Positions 1 to 5,708 of a stretch of 5,708 nucleotides of DNA are shown here, one piece after another. Made by a program: the position numbers and the translations under genes. Numbering within the stretch: position 1 is the stretch's first letter; each line of letters begins with the position of its first letter. Source of the DNA: Candidatus Lindowiibacteriota bacterium (GTDB taxonomy: Bacteria > Lindowbacteria > 2-12-FULL-62-27). The notes beneath the pieces are model-generated. The model did no database searches. It was not told the origin of the DNA and saw only the letters and a program-made list of their open reading frames with translations. The stretch lies in contig JAHFCY010000211.1 in NCBI GenBank assembly GCA_023249255.1, forward strand, positions 1-5,708, given 5' to 3'.

Positions 1-893
1 GTCAATCGTTCGGCGTCGCCGGGACCCTCGCGCGCGGATTCAACGTGGATCCTCAATCGCGGCGCCCGACCCGTGACACTCCCGGAATTGATCTTCGTCC
101 CATTCCGGGGCGAGCTCGCTCCACCTCTTCCGGACGTGGCGGTGCGTTGGAACGGTGTCCGGACGCGGACAGATTCAGAAGGCCATTTTGAATTATCTGA
201 AGCGCAGTTCGGACTCTATCTATCGGACATTGAAATTGATGCCGGACCGTTTGCGCCGAGGACGCACAGCCGGGCGGCGGCGCTCTCTGATCCCGACCGT
301 GTCGCACGGATTCTTCCGCAACCTGAAAATCCCGGACGGCTCGCTCTCTTCACGCGAATGCCGTTTATTCCGCTGTTCCGGGCAGACGGGGCGGCCGTCA
401 CACTGGACGGACTGCCTGTCGAGGAGAGGGACACCCACGTCGAGGCGCCGCTCTATACGCATCGGCACTTGCGCATGGACGCCGGCGGCGAACGGCCTCT
501 CGAGCTGACAATTGTACGGGATACGGAAGGTCCGCGGATTTTACGCGTTGAACTGGAACTCGCGAATCCGCAGCCAATCAATTTTACGTGGTCGCCGACA
601 TTCTCGATCTCGGGATCGGTCTCCAACTGCCGGTGCAGGCGGTCTTTGAAAGCGATGCGGGCGAACATCTGGAATTTCCCCTGCTGCAGGTGGACCGGAT
701 TCGACTTGAAGCACGGGTGTCCGCTGAGGCCGCACGGCCTGGACGATCCCGCGTCTGGTGGATTCGGGTGGAGGCCCGGGACTTGCTGGGCAACTCATCC
801 CTTTTCGAAAAAACCCTGTTTCGAAAACATGAGAAAAAATTTCTATCGGTTGGTTTAAAAGATTTGGTTCACATTTGGAAGAACAAATTGTAG
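1..893 (+). CDS. Partial, frameshifted gene for an unrecognised beta-rich (probably surface or secreted) protein
   Basis: I do not recognise this family. The frame starting at base 1 is open from the window edge and reads as plausible protein to about base 585. After that it turns into cysteine-, tryptophan- and arginine-rich text and stops at 858. The -1 frame takes over at 585 with good protein sequence (YVVADILDLGIGLQLPVQ) and runs to a TAG at 891-893. Joining them with one extra T in the TTTT run at 582-585 gives about 297 codons in the window. Counting codons from base 1, residues 34-82 resemble a carboxypeptidase-regulatory-like beta sandwich (NGVRTRTDSEGHFEL). Residues 253-274 resemble the last strands of a bacterial Ig-like domain (IRVEARDLLGNSS). 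The tail is lysine-rich and its DNA is AT-rich. A GTG at 73 could start translation, but the preceding codons are also open, so the gene probably begins upstream. It ends 12 bases before trpD. It could be a pseudogene, a sequence error or, less likely, recoded. Confidence 0.6.
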
Positions 894-905
894 ATTGGCC
901 GTGAA

Positions 906-1934
906 ATGACCATGAACGATATTCTTGAAATGCTCCTCCAGGGGAAATCCCTGGGTCTTGATGACACGCGCAGGCTTTTCGAGGGACTGATCGGCGATGA
1001 GCCGCCGGAACTGAAAGCCGCCGTCCTGACAGCGCTCCGGGCCAAAGGCGAAACTGAAACGGAGATCCTCGGCCTGGCCACCCAGATGCGCCGTCACGCC
1101 GTGGGCCTGACGCCGGATTTTCAGGATGCCCTCGACACCTGCGGAACGGGCGGGGACGGCCTCCGCACCCTCAACCTCAGTACCCTCGCGGCCCTGCTCC
1201 TCTCATCCATGGGCGTTCCCATCGCCAAACACGGCAATCGATCCGTCTCATCTTCCTGCGGCAGCGCGGACCTCCTCGAAGGGCTTGGATTGCCGATTGA
1301 CTTGTCCGTTGATCAGACCATCCGGCTTTTTCGAGAAACACGATTTGCGTTCCTGTTCGCGCCCCATTTTCACCCGGCGATGAAATCGGTCGCGCCGATT
1401 CGCCGCGCGATGGGGGTTCGGACCATTTTCAATTTTCTCGGTCCGCTGTCCAATCCGGCCCGGGTCCGCTATCAGATTCTGGGCGTTCCATCACCCGAAC
1501 GGCTCCGGCCATTCGCGGACGTGTTAAAGGGACTTGACCTGCAGGCGGCGGCTGTTGTCCATGGCGAACCGGGAATGGACGAAGTCTCACCCTGCGGACA
1601 GACCCGGGCGGCATATTTCACCGGCGGCGGACCCGTTCAGGAAACGCTCTGGACACCGGAGGATTTTGGATTCGCTCCAGTGGCGCTGGATCGCCTCGCC
1701 GTGTCCGGTCCACAGGAGGCGATCAAACGCGCAAGACAGATCATGGACGGTAAAGGATCACCGGAGGAAATTACCGCAGTCTCGGTCAATGCCGGCGCAG
1801 CCCTCTGGCTGACGGGACGGACCCGCGCCGTGAAAGACGGCGCGCAGGAGGCCGCCAGACACCTCGCCGCAGGCGGCGTGGGAACACACTGGGACCGTAT
1901 CGTCCTAACCGCGCGTGGCTTGAAGAATGCTTAG
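906..1934 (+). CDS. trpD: Anthranilate phosphoribosyltransferase
   Basis: TrpD transfers the phosphoribosyl group of PRPP to anthranilate, the second committed step of tryptophan synthesis, in the cytoplasm. The 342-residue product has the usual family length and its signature motifs in order: the N-terminal helical region (1-70), the PRPP-binding GTGGD loop (80-84) followed by LNLST (89-93), KHGNRSVSS (108-116) with CGSADLLEGLG after it, HFHPAMK (154-160), and the anthranilate/PRPP segment APIRRAMGVRTIFNFLGPLS (163-182). HGEPGMDE (219-226) carries the Asp-Glu pair that binds the second metal. This pair supports true TrpD rather than the TrpD2/YbiB paralogues. The start is ATG 906; ATG 912 in the same frame is an alternative. 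Neither has a clear Shine-Dalgarno, and the upstream gene ends 12 bases before, so coupling is possible. No other trp gene is in the window. The gene is convergent with yidC. Confidence 0.96.
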   Translation: MTMNDILEMLLQGKSLGLDDTRRLFEGLIGDEPPELKAAVLTALRAKGETETEILGLATQMRRHAVGLTPDFQDALDTCGTGGDGLRTLNLSTLAALLLSSMGVPIAKHGNRSVSSSCGSADLLEGLGLPIDLSVDQTIRLFRETRFAFLFAPHFHPAMKSVAPIRRAMGVRTIFNFLGPLSNPARVRYQILGVPSPERLRPFADVLKGLDLQAAAVVHGEPGMDEVSPCGQTRAAYFTGGGPVQETLWTPEDFGFAPVALDRLAVSGPQEAIKRARQIMDGKGSPEEITAVSVNAGAALWLTGRTRAVKDGAQEAARHLAAGGVGTHWDRIVLTARGLKNA

Positions 1935-2047
1935 CGGTGTCAGCGTCATCGACCGCTTGCTGTCGCTAAAAAGTACGGGTGGGCGGGTTTGATGCCGATA
2001 TGATTCCGGCGGATGATGGGTTCATCGCCCGAAGTGATATCATGATA
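1935..2047. other. Convergent intergenic region between trpD and yidC
   Basis: These 113 bases separate two genes that face each other, so a terminator for each would be expected. I see no stem followed by a run of T on either strand. A loose stem can be drawn from TTAGCG (1931-1936) to CGCTAA (1964-1969), with CAGC/GCTG inside it, but it is followed by A on the + strand and by no T run on the - strand. The clearest structure is the palindrome that begins at 2032. Termination here may depend on Rho or on that palindrome. Confidence 0.6.
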
Positions 2048-2053
2048 TCACTT
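2032..2053. repeat. 22-bp perfect palindrome made of two tandem TGATATCA units
   Basis: The sequence is AAG, then TGATATCA at 2035-2042 and again at 2043-2050, then CTT. The whole is a perfect inverted repeat with no spacer, and each 8-base unit is itself a palindrome. Its right part covers the last codons of yidC: the TGA stop is the complement of 2048-2050. As RNA it could fold into a 9-bp, mostly A-U stem with a CAUG loop, too weak and without a U run to be a standard terminator. The symmetry also suits a binding site for dimeric protein pairs. The function is unknown. Confidence 0.75.
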
Positions 2054-3742
2054 TGACACGAGGATCAGCGCCGGCGGAACTGTGGATTTCATCTTTTTCT
2101 CTATGATTTTCTGCTGCGCAATCCCAAGCACGTTCGACACAAGCCAGTAGAGAACAAGGCCGCTGGGAAACGTCAGAAACATCAGCGTGAAAAACGCCGT
2201 CATGATCATGCCGATCCGGGCCTGATTCGGGTCCGGCGAGGGCGTCATTTTCTGCTGGATCAGCATCGATATCCCCATGATCACGGGCAGCACGTAGAAC
2301 GGGTCTTTTTCGGACAGATCTTTCAACCACAGAAATTGCGCGCCGCGCAGTTCGATCGCATACTGCAGCATGCTGTAGAACGCGATGAAGACCGGGATCT
2401 GAAACACGATCGGCAGGCATCCACCGGCCGGATTCACCTTGTTGTCCTTATATAATTTCCACATCTCCCTGTTCAGTTTTTCCGCGCTGTTTTTGTGTTT
2501 TTCCTGAAGTTCCTTCATTTTCGGCGACAGCTCCTTGAGTTTCGCCATCGATACATACGATTTATACGTCAGCGGATACAGCACCATCCGGACAATAAAT
2601 GTCATCAGAATGATGGCGACGCCGTAATTTGGAATCAACCGGTAAAACATCTTCATCATCCACAACATCCCGAATCCCAGGACATGGAACCATCCGAAGT
2701 TCATGACTTCGAGAACATCCTCGCCGTATGCCCGCAGCGCATCCGGCGATTTTGGCCCCGCAAAAATGCGTTCCGCACACTGTCTTTCCCGGCCGGCCTC
2801 CAGTGTCATCGGACCATACTGGATCTCGCCGCTGATACGGGATCCATACATGTCCACCCGGACGCGATTAAGCGGCGTGTCTGGAAGCATCAGAACCGTG
2901 AAATATCGGTCAGCCAGCGCGGCCCAATGAACAACTCCGTCAAGCGTTTCCTGCTTGCGTTCGATTTCCTGAGAGCGGCCGAATGCGCGGCTGAAAAAAC
3001 CCGGGACATTTTCCTTCCGCCGTTCCACGGATCCTCCCAGCTTCACATGAATCTCGTTCAGGTCGATGCTTGATCGAAACTGCCTGGCCGGAAACGGCGT
3101 CAAATTCAAACCGACCGACAGGGCCGAATCGCCGGACAGACGAATCACCCCGCCGGTTTTGTGGCGGAACACCGTCGACATCTGCGCTTCATAGCGGTTC
3201 GCCGTCAATTCGATCGTCCGCTCGACGTCATACGACGTCCCGGAATCCGTCAAATCCCGCACCGTCGTCACGTACTGGACGCGGGTCGGGCTTGCTTCGA
3301 CCCGGCGAAACATCCGCGGGCCGGCGTCAGCCGGAAAACGGAGGGCTCCGTAGGCCTGCGGCTGGGATTCATCGACCAGAATGATGTCCCGCGTGTCCTT
3401 GTGGGGCGTTCGGGGAATTCCTTGAAGACGGATCTGCCGGATGCCGGCGCCGGCATTAGTCGTCGTCAATTCAAATCCGGATCCTAGAAGCACATGGGTC
3501 TCCTCCAGTATTTCCTCCAGCGCCCGCGCCCCGGCGGGTTGTGCGACCGGTCGGGAAGACAAATGCGCTGTGTCCGGGGTGCCGACCGCCTGTGTCGTCG
3601 TATCCGGCTGGAGAGCGGCTGTTTTCTGCCTCGACTGATTTCGAATTTCTGGATATGTTTTGGTGATATAAAATTCGTAGGCAAGAAATACGCCCAGGGA
3701 CAAAACAAACGCAAGCAACATCCGCCGTTCGTCGGAATTCAT
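2048..3742 (-). CDS. yidC: Membrane protein insertase YidC (Oxa1 family, with large periplasmic domain)
   Basis: YidC inserts and folds inner-membrane proteins, alone or with SecYEG. The chosen ATG (3742-3740) gives 564 residues. A much longer open frame reaches 3877, but those extra 45 codons only shadow yidD. Residues 8-26 form the first membrane segment after MNSDERR. Residues 80-340 are the periplasmic beta domain typical of diderm YidC. The conserved core follows: membrane segment near 350-390 containing the family's key arginine (R385 in ILMTFIVRMVLYPLT), the cytoplasmic helical hairpin (400-435, ending YKDNKVNPAGGCLP), then further membrane segments around 442-465, 483-497 and 511-540, with the FPSGLVLYW signature at 525-533. 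The tail is short and basic (KIIEKKMK). Its ATG overlaps the yidD stop in an ATGA, implying coupled translation. No jag/khg or mnmE follows; the gene ends facing trpD, with its stop inside the palindrome. Confidence 0.97.
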   Translation of the reverse strand: MNSDERRMLLAFVLSLGVFLAYEFYITKTYPEIRNQSRQKTAALQPDTTTQAVGTPDTAHLSSRPVAQPAGARALEEILEETHVLLGSGFELTTTNAGAGIRQIRLQGIPRTPHKDTRDIILVDESQPQAYGALRFPADAGPRMFRRVEASPTRVQYVTTVRDLTDSGTSYDVERTIELTANRYEAQMSTVFRHKTGGVIRLSGDSALSVGLNLTPFPARQFRSSIDLNEIHVKLGGSVERRKENVPGFFSRAFGRSQEIERKQETLDGVVHWAALADRYFTVLMLPDTPLNRVRVDMYGSRISGEIQYGPMTLEAGRERQCAERIFAGPKSPDALRAYGEDVLEVMNFGWFHVLGFGMLWMMKMFYRLIPNYGVAIILMTFIVRMVLYPLTYKSYVSMAKLKELSPKMKELQEKHKNSAEKLNREMWKLYKDNKVNPAGGCLPIVFQIPVFIAFYSMLQYAIELRGAQFLWLKDLSEKDPFYVLPVIMGISMLIQQKMTPSPDPNQARIGMIMTAFFTLMFLTFPSGLVLYWLVSNVLGIAQQKIIEKKMKSTVPPALILVSK

Positions 3743-3978
3743 GGCAGATCCACACCGCCCTCCGACATCGGATGGCATCGGCCAAGACGCTGGAGTGCGC
3801 GAATGACGCCGATCACCACACCGTGGCGGCGGATCGATTCCGCCGCGTAGTCCGAACAGCTCGGATAAAACCGGCAACGGCCGAAGACCATCGCAATTGG
3901 CCGGAGTACCGCCGCATAGATCCGGATCGCGCCGGCGAGAACAAACGCCAGCAAATGTGTTCGGTTGTCCATGCTCAT
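3739..3978 (-). CDS. yidD: Membrane protein insertion efficiency factor YidD
   Basis: YidD is a small inner-membrane-associated protein that helps YidC-dependent insertion. It sits between rnpA and yidC in most bacteria. The 79-residue product matches the family in length and motifs: an N-terminal amphipathic or hydrophobic segment (9-32), the CRFYPSCSDYAAESIRRHG signature (35-53), and RLGRCHP (64-70) with the GG and Pro of the C-terminus (GGVDLP, 74-79). Conserved cysteines are C35, C41 and C68. ATG 3978 lies 12 bases after the rnpA stop; ATG 3972, two codons on, is an alternative. I see no good Shine-Dalgarno for either. The stop overlaps the yidC start by 4 bases. Confidence 0.95.
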   Translation of the reverse strand: MSMDNRTHLLAFVLAGAIRIYAAVLRPIAMVFGRCRFYPSCSDYAAESIRRHGVVIGVIRALQRLGRCHPMSEGGVDLP

Positions 3979-3990
3979 CAGGCCGTCAAT

Positions 3991-4380
3991 TCAGCCACGC
4001 CACGCGGCGGGCGATGATATCAACTTATTGATCAATTTCAGGATGACGGGATCAATCTCCTGACGCCGGTCGACCGAGCGCGTGGCCGGGCGCGCCAGAA
4101 GCACGCAATCCATCTGCTGTTTCGTAACGGGGTCGGACTGCAGGCGGAAGGACTCCCGGAGGATACGCCTCAACCGATTTCGTCTCACCGCCGAACGGGC
4201 GACAGATTTGGCCACCACCACACCCAGCCGGACGGACGACGCCGAAGCGGACGAGGACGGCCTTGGCCGGGAAATCAAAGTCACCATCGGATGGTTCATC
4301 CGTTTTCCCTCCTCAAACACGGCATCAAAAGCCCTGCCCGGCAGACGACCCACCCGCAAATCCGTCGACAGACCCGTCAC
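3991..4380 (-). CDS. rnpA: Ribonuclease P protein component
   Basis: RnpA is the protein subunit of RNase P, which with the M1-type RNA removes the 5' leader of tRNA precursors. From the GTG at 4380-4378 the product is 129 residues, normal for the family. [10 protein letters not shown] (18-27) matches the N-terminal signature that contacts the leader. [10 protein letters not shown] (51-60) and the RNR box, [16 protein letters not shown] (64-79, with R67-N68-R69), are the RNA-binding core, and DCVLLARP (91-98) is the central strand. The protein is very basic, as expected. The GTG overlaps the rpmH stop as GTGA, which fits the neighbouring junctions, so I prefer it. TTG at 4359 is a possible later start. 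The frame is also open further upstream through all of rpmH, but that text has no RnpA character. Confidence 0.93.
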   Translation of the reverse strand: MTGLSTDLRVGRLPGRAFDAVFEEGKRMNHPMVTLISRPRPSSSASASSVRLGVVVAKSVARSAVRRNRLRRILRESFRLQSDPVTKQQMDCVLLARPATRSVDRRQEIDPVILKLINKLISSPAAWRG

Positions 4381-4511
4381 GCCGCCAGACGCTTTCGGCC
4401 CTTGGATCGGCGGCGGCGGATGACACGCCGGCCACCCGGCGTCTTCATCCGGGCGCGAAATCCAAATTTTCTTTTTCGTTTCAACCTGTGCGGACGATAT
4501 GTCGGTTTCAT
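4377..4511 (-). CDS. rpmH: 50S ribosomal protein L34
   Basis: L34 is a very small basic protein of the large ribosomal subunit. The product is 44 residues, the standard length, beginning [18 protein letters not shown] and followed by [12 protein letters not shown] and SKGRKRLAA. These fit the family pattern of KxTYxP, a basic helix, GFRxRM and KGRKRL at the end. One oddity is KF where most L34 proteins have TH just before GFR. The start is secure: ATG 4511-4509 is preceded by AGGAGGA with a 5-base gap, the best ribosome-binding site at any gene junction in the window. The ATG overlaps the stop of the HEAT-repeat gene (ATGA), and the stop overlaps the rnpA GTG start (GTGA). Confidence 0.96.
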   Translation of the reverse strand: MKPTYRPHRLKRKRKFGFRARMKTPGGRRVIRRRRSKGRKRLAA

Positions 4512-5708
4512 GCCTGTCCTCCTGAGAACAGATATTTTGCATCCCTGTAAAATGGATGGCCTTCCATGAGGCGCATTCCGCGGTCAACAAACGTTCGGAC
4601 ATACGCCGATTTTTCTCTCATCGAATGGAAATAGATCGCCAACAACGCATCGGGACGGCGCATCTGGCCGAACGCCCAAAGCGCTCCCGCCCGTAAATTC
4701 TCGTCAGGCGCGGAAAGATACGCCGTCAGCACCGGCATCGCCACGTCCGGCTCGCCCGGGAACAGGGCCTTCGCCGTGTTGATCACCACGCGGGCGTTCG
4801 GATCCGACAGAAGGGGTTTAATGCGAAACCTCAGCTCGCTCGGATCGCGAGCCATGATGACCTCCAGGCTCTCCACCGTGTTCGCCCGGACGCGCGCGTC
4901 TGTGTCCTTCAGCATCTCCAGAAGCTTCGAGAAAACTTCCCTTCGATCCGGATAAATCCGAAGCGCGGCGCAGGCCGCCGAACGCACGCGTTCGTCCGGG
5001 TCCCGCAAAGAATTCAACAGGATGTTGTACGCCTTTTCGTGCCGGACTGCCTCCAGCGCCCGGACGGCCGCGATCCGGACCAGCGGCTCCGCGTCCTCGC
5101 AGAGCCTGAAAAATCCCGTTGTCGGAGATTCGGACGTCAGCTTGGCCAGCGCATACGCCATCTTTCGTTTCAGCATCCAGTGTGCAGTCGATATCCTTTT
5201 TTCAATCTCCTGGGCTTCCAGCGACCCGCCGATGGCGGCCAAAGCCATGACAGCCGACATTTGCACCGTGAGATTTGGCGTGTCCAGGTGTCGGACTACC
5301 TCTTTGACCAGCTGCGGCAGTTCCGCCTGTCCGACGCTCTCGACCAAGCGCGCCAGCCGCATTGCTGAATTTTGCTGGTCGGTCTGGCTCGCCCATCGGT
5401 TCTGCAGGCGCATCCGCAGGACGGCGGCGATGTCCTTGTCGAGCTGGAGCGCCTGCTCCACGCATTTGCCCATCTCGTGCCCCCACCGGCTTTCTGCAAG
5501 CTGGACCAGTTTCGGGCGCAGAAAATGTTTCTCGGCGGTCAGGGTCGCATAAAACAATTGTTGAAATTCCGCGTCCGGTTTTGACGAGAAATCATCCGAC
5601 ATTTTGGCCTCCAGCGCCTCCACATTCGGGGGCAGACGAACCTGGGCCGCGGCGGTGGGCGGCGCCTCTTTTTCAAGAGACGTCTTGGTCAGTTTCTGCA
5701 AAAAACCG
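4508..5708 (-). CDS. HEAT-repeat protein, 5' end at or beyond the window edge
   Basis: This is an alpha-helical repeat protein that probably acts as a protein-binding scaffold; its partner and role are unknown. Numbering from the TTG at 5701 (397 residues), helical repeats with the D-x-x-x-x-V-R-x-x-A-x-x-A-L pattern occur near 139-158, 202-220 ([17 protein letters not shown]), 232-250 ([20 protein letters not shown]), 264-282 ([19 protein letters not shown]), 297-313 and 329-347. The N-terminal 130 residues are helical and charged without clear repeats. There is no signal peptide or membrane segment in what is visible. The frame is open to the edge, so the gene may start outside. ATG 5602 is an alternative start with GGAGG 5 bases upstream (364 residues). 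The stop TGA overlaps the rpmH ATG. HEAT repeats of the bacterial PBS-lyase type are the nearest known class. I cannot name an orthologue. Confidence 0.85.
   Translation of the reverse strand, partial: GFLQKLTKTSLEKEAPPTAAAQVRLPPNVEALEAKMSDDFSSKPDAEFQQLFYATLTAEKHFLRPKLVQLAESRWGHEMGKCVEQALQLDKDIAAVLRMRLQNRWASQTDQQNSAMRLARLVESVGQAELPQLVKEVVRHLDTPNLTVQMSAVMALAAIGGSLEAQEIEKRISTAHWMLKRKMAYALAKLTSESPTTGFFRLCEDAEPLVRIAAVRALEAVRHEKAYNILLNSLRDPDERVRSAACAALRIYPDRREVFSKLLEMLKDTDARVRANTVESLEVIMARDPSELRFRIKPLLSDPNARVVINTAKALFPGEPDVAMPVLTAYLSAPDENLRAGALWAFGQMRRPDALLAIYFHSMREKSAYVRTFVDRGMRLMEGHPFYRDAKYLFSGGQA
4517..4523 (-). promoter_or_regulatory. Strong Shine-Dalgarno of rpmH
   Basis: On the - strand AGGAGGA lies 5 bases before the rpmH ATG, inside the 3' end of the HEAT-repeat gene. 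It fixes the L34 start. It contrasts with trpD, yidD, yidC and rnpA, which lack a comparable site, so rpmH can probably be initiated independently at a high rate while the following genes rely on coupling. Confidence 0.85.
5608..5612 (-). promoter_or_regulatory. Possible Shine-Dalgarno for an internal start of the HEAT-repeat gene
   Basis: GGAGG on the - strand is separated by CCAAA from ATG 5602-5600, ideal spacing. It may mark the true start (giving 364 residues), or it may be a chance match inside a gene that begins further upstream: the preceding codons, ending in VEALEAK, also look like protein. Confidence 0.4.

Noticed and set aside
802-828. Repeated TTTCGAAA (803-810 and 819-826)
   Set aside because: Both copies encode part of LFEKTLFRK in the coding frame of the first gene. 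The AT-rich end of that gene makes such a repeat likely by chance.
588-893. Separate gene starting at GTG 588
   Set aside because: There is no ribosome-binding site, and its start falls in the middle of what looks like one continuous domain shared with the preceding frame. A frameshift is simpler.
1931-1969. Possible terminator hairpin after trpD (TTAGCG/CGCTAA, or AGCGGT 1933-1938 with ACCGCT 1952-1957)
   Set aside because: The loops are large, the alternative pairings compete, and no T run follows the stem on either strand.
2495-3073. Long + strand open frame antisense to yidC
   Set aside because: It has no recognisable protein character and lies wholly opposite conserved yidC sequence. 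It is a shadow of that gene's codon use.
3743-3877. Extended yidC start giving 609 residues
   Set aside because: The extra 45 codons lie entirely inside yidD in another frame, have no YidC character, and are followed by a typical YidC N-terminus (MNSDERRMLLAFVLSL) at 3742.
4521-4600. Promoter for rpmH inside the end of the HEAT-repeat gene (TTGACC on the - strand)
   Set aside because: No acceptable -10 element lies at the right distance from TTGACC, and the AT-rich AAAATAT has no matching -35.

Overview
The window looks like a piece of a chromosome from a diderm (Gram-negative type) bacterium with a moderately high GC content. The YidC here has a large domain between its first and second membrane segments, which is the form found in bacteria with a periplasm. 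Nothing in the window fixes the phylum, so I give none. I saw no mobile element, CRISPR array, tRNA or rRNA.

Layout. The left third is read on the + strand. It holds the 3' part of an unrecognised beta-rich protein gene (1-893) that carries an apparent -1 frameshift near base 583. Twelve bases later comes trpD (906-1934), anthranilate phosphoribosyltransferase of tryptophan synthesis. The remaining two thirds are read on the - strand, from the right edge inwards: a HEAT-repeat protein (from beyond 5708 to 4508), rpmH (4511-4377), rnpA (4380-3991), yidD (3978-3739) and yidC (3742-2048). The two blocks converge on a 113-base intergenic stretch (1935-2047). An unusual 22-bp perfect palindrome lies at 2032-2053, mostly in this stretch, and covers the yidC stop codon.

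How the genes fit together. rpmH-rnpA-yidD-yidC is the classic conserved cluster usually found beside dnaA or oriC. It joins ribosomal protein L34, the protein subunit of RNase P, and two membrane-protein biogenesis factors. Here the gene before rpmH is not dnaA but a HEAT-repeat scaffold, and its stop codon overlaps the rpmH start. Three of the four junctions in this block are 4-base stop/start overlaps and the fourth is a 12-base gap, so the five genes probably form one translationally coupled unit. The only strong Shine-Dalgarno at a junction is that of rpmH. The usual downstream genes (jag/khg, mnmE) are absent: the cluster ends at yidC, facing trpD.

Most of the window is ordinary housekeeping DNA. 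The points worth a second look are the frameshift in the first gene, the palindrome between trpD and yidC, and the coupling of the HEAT-repeat gene to rpmH. I see no convincing evidence of a wholly new system.
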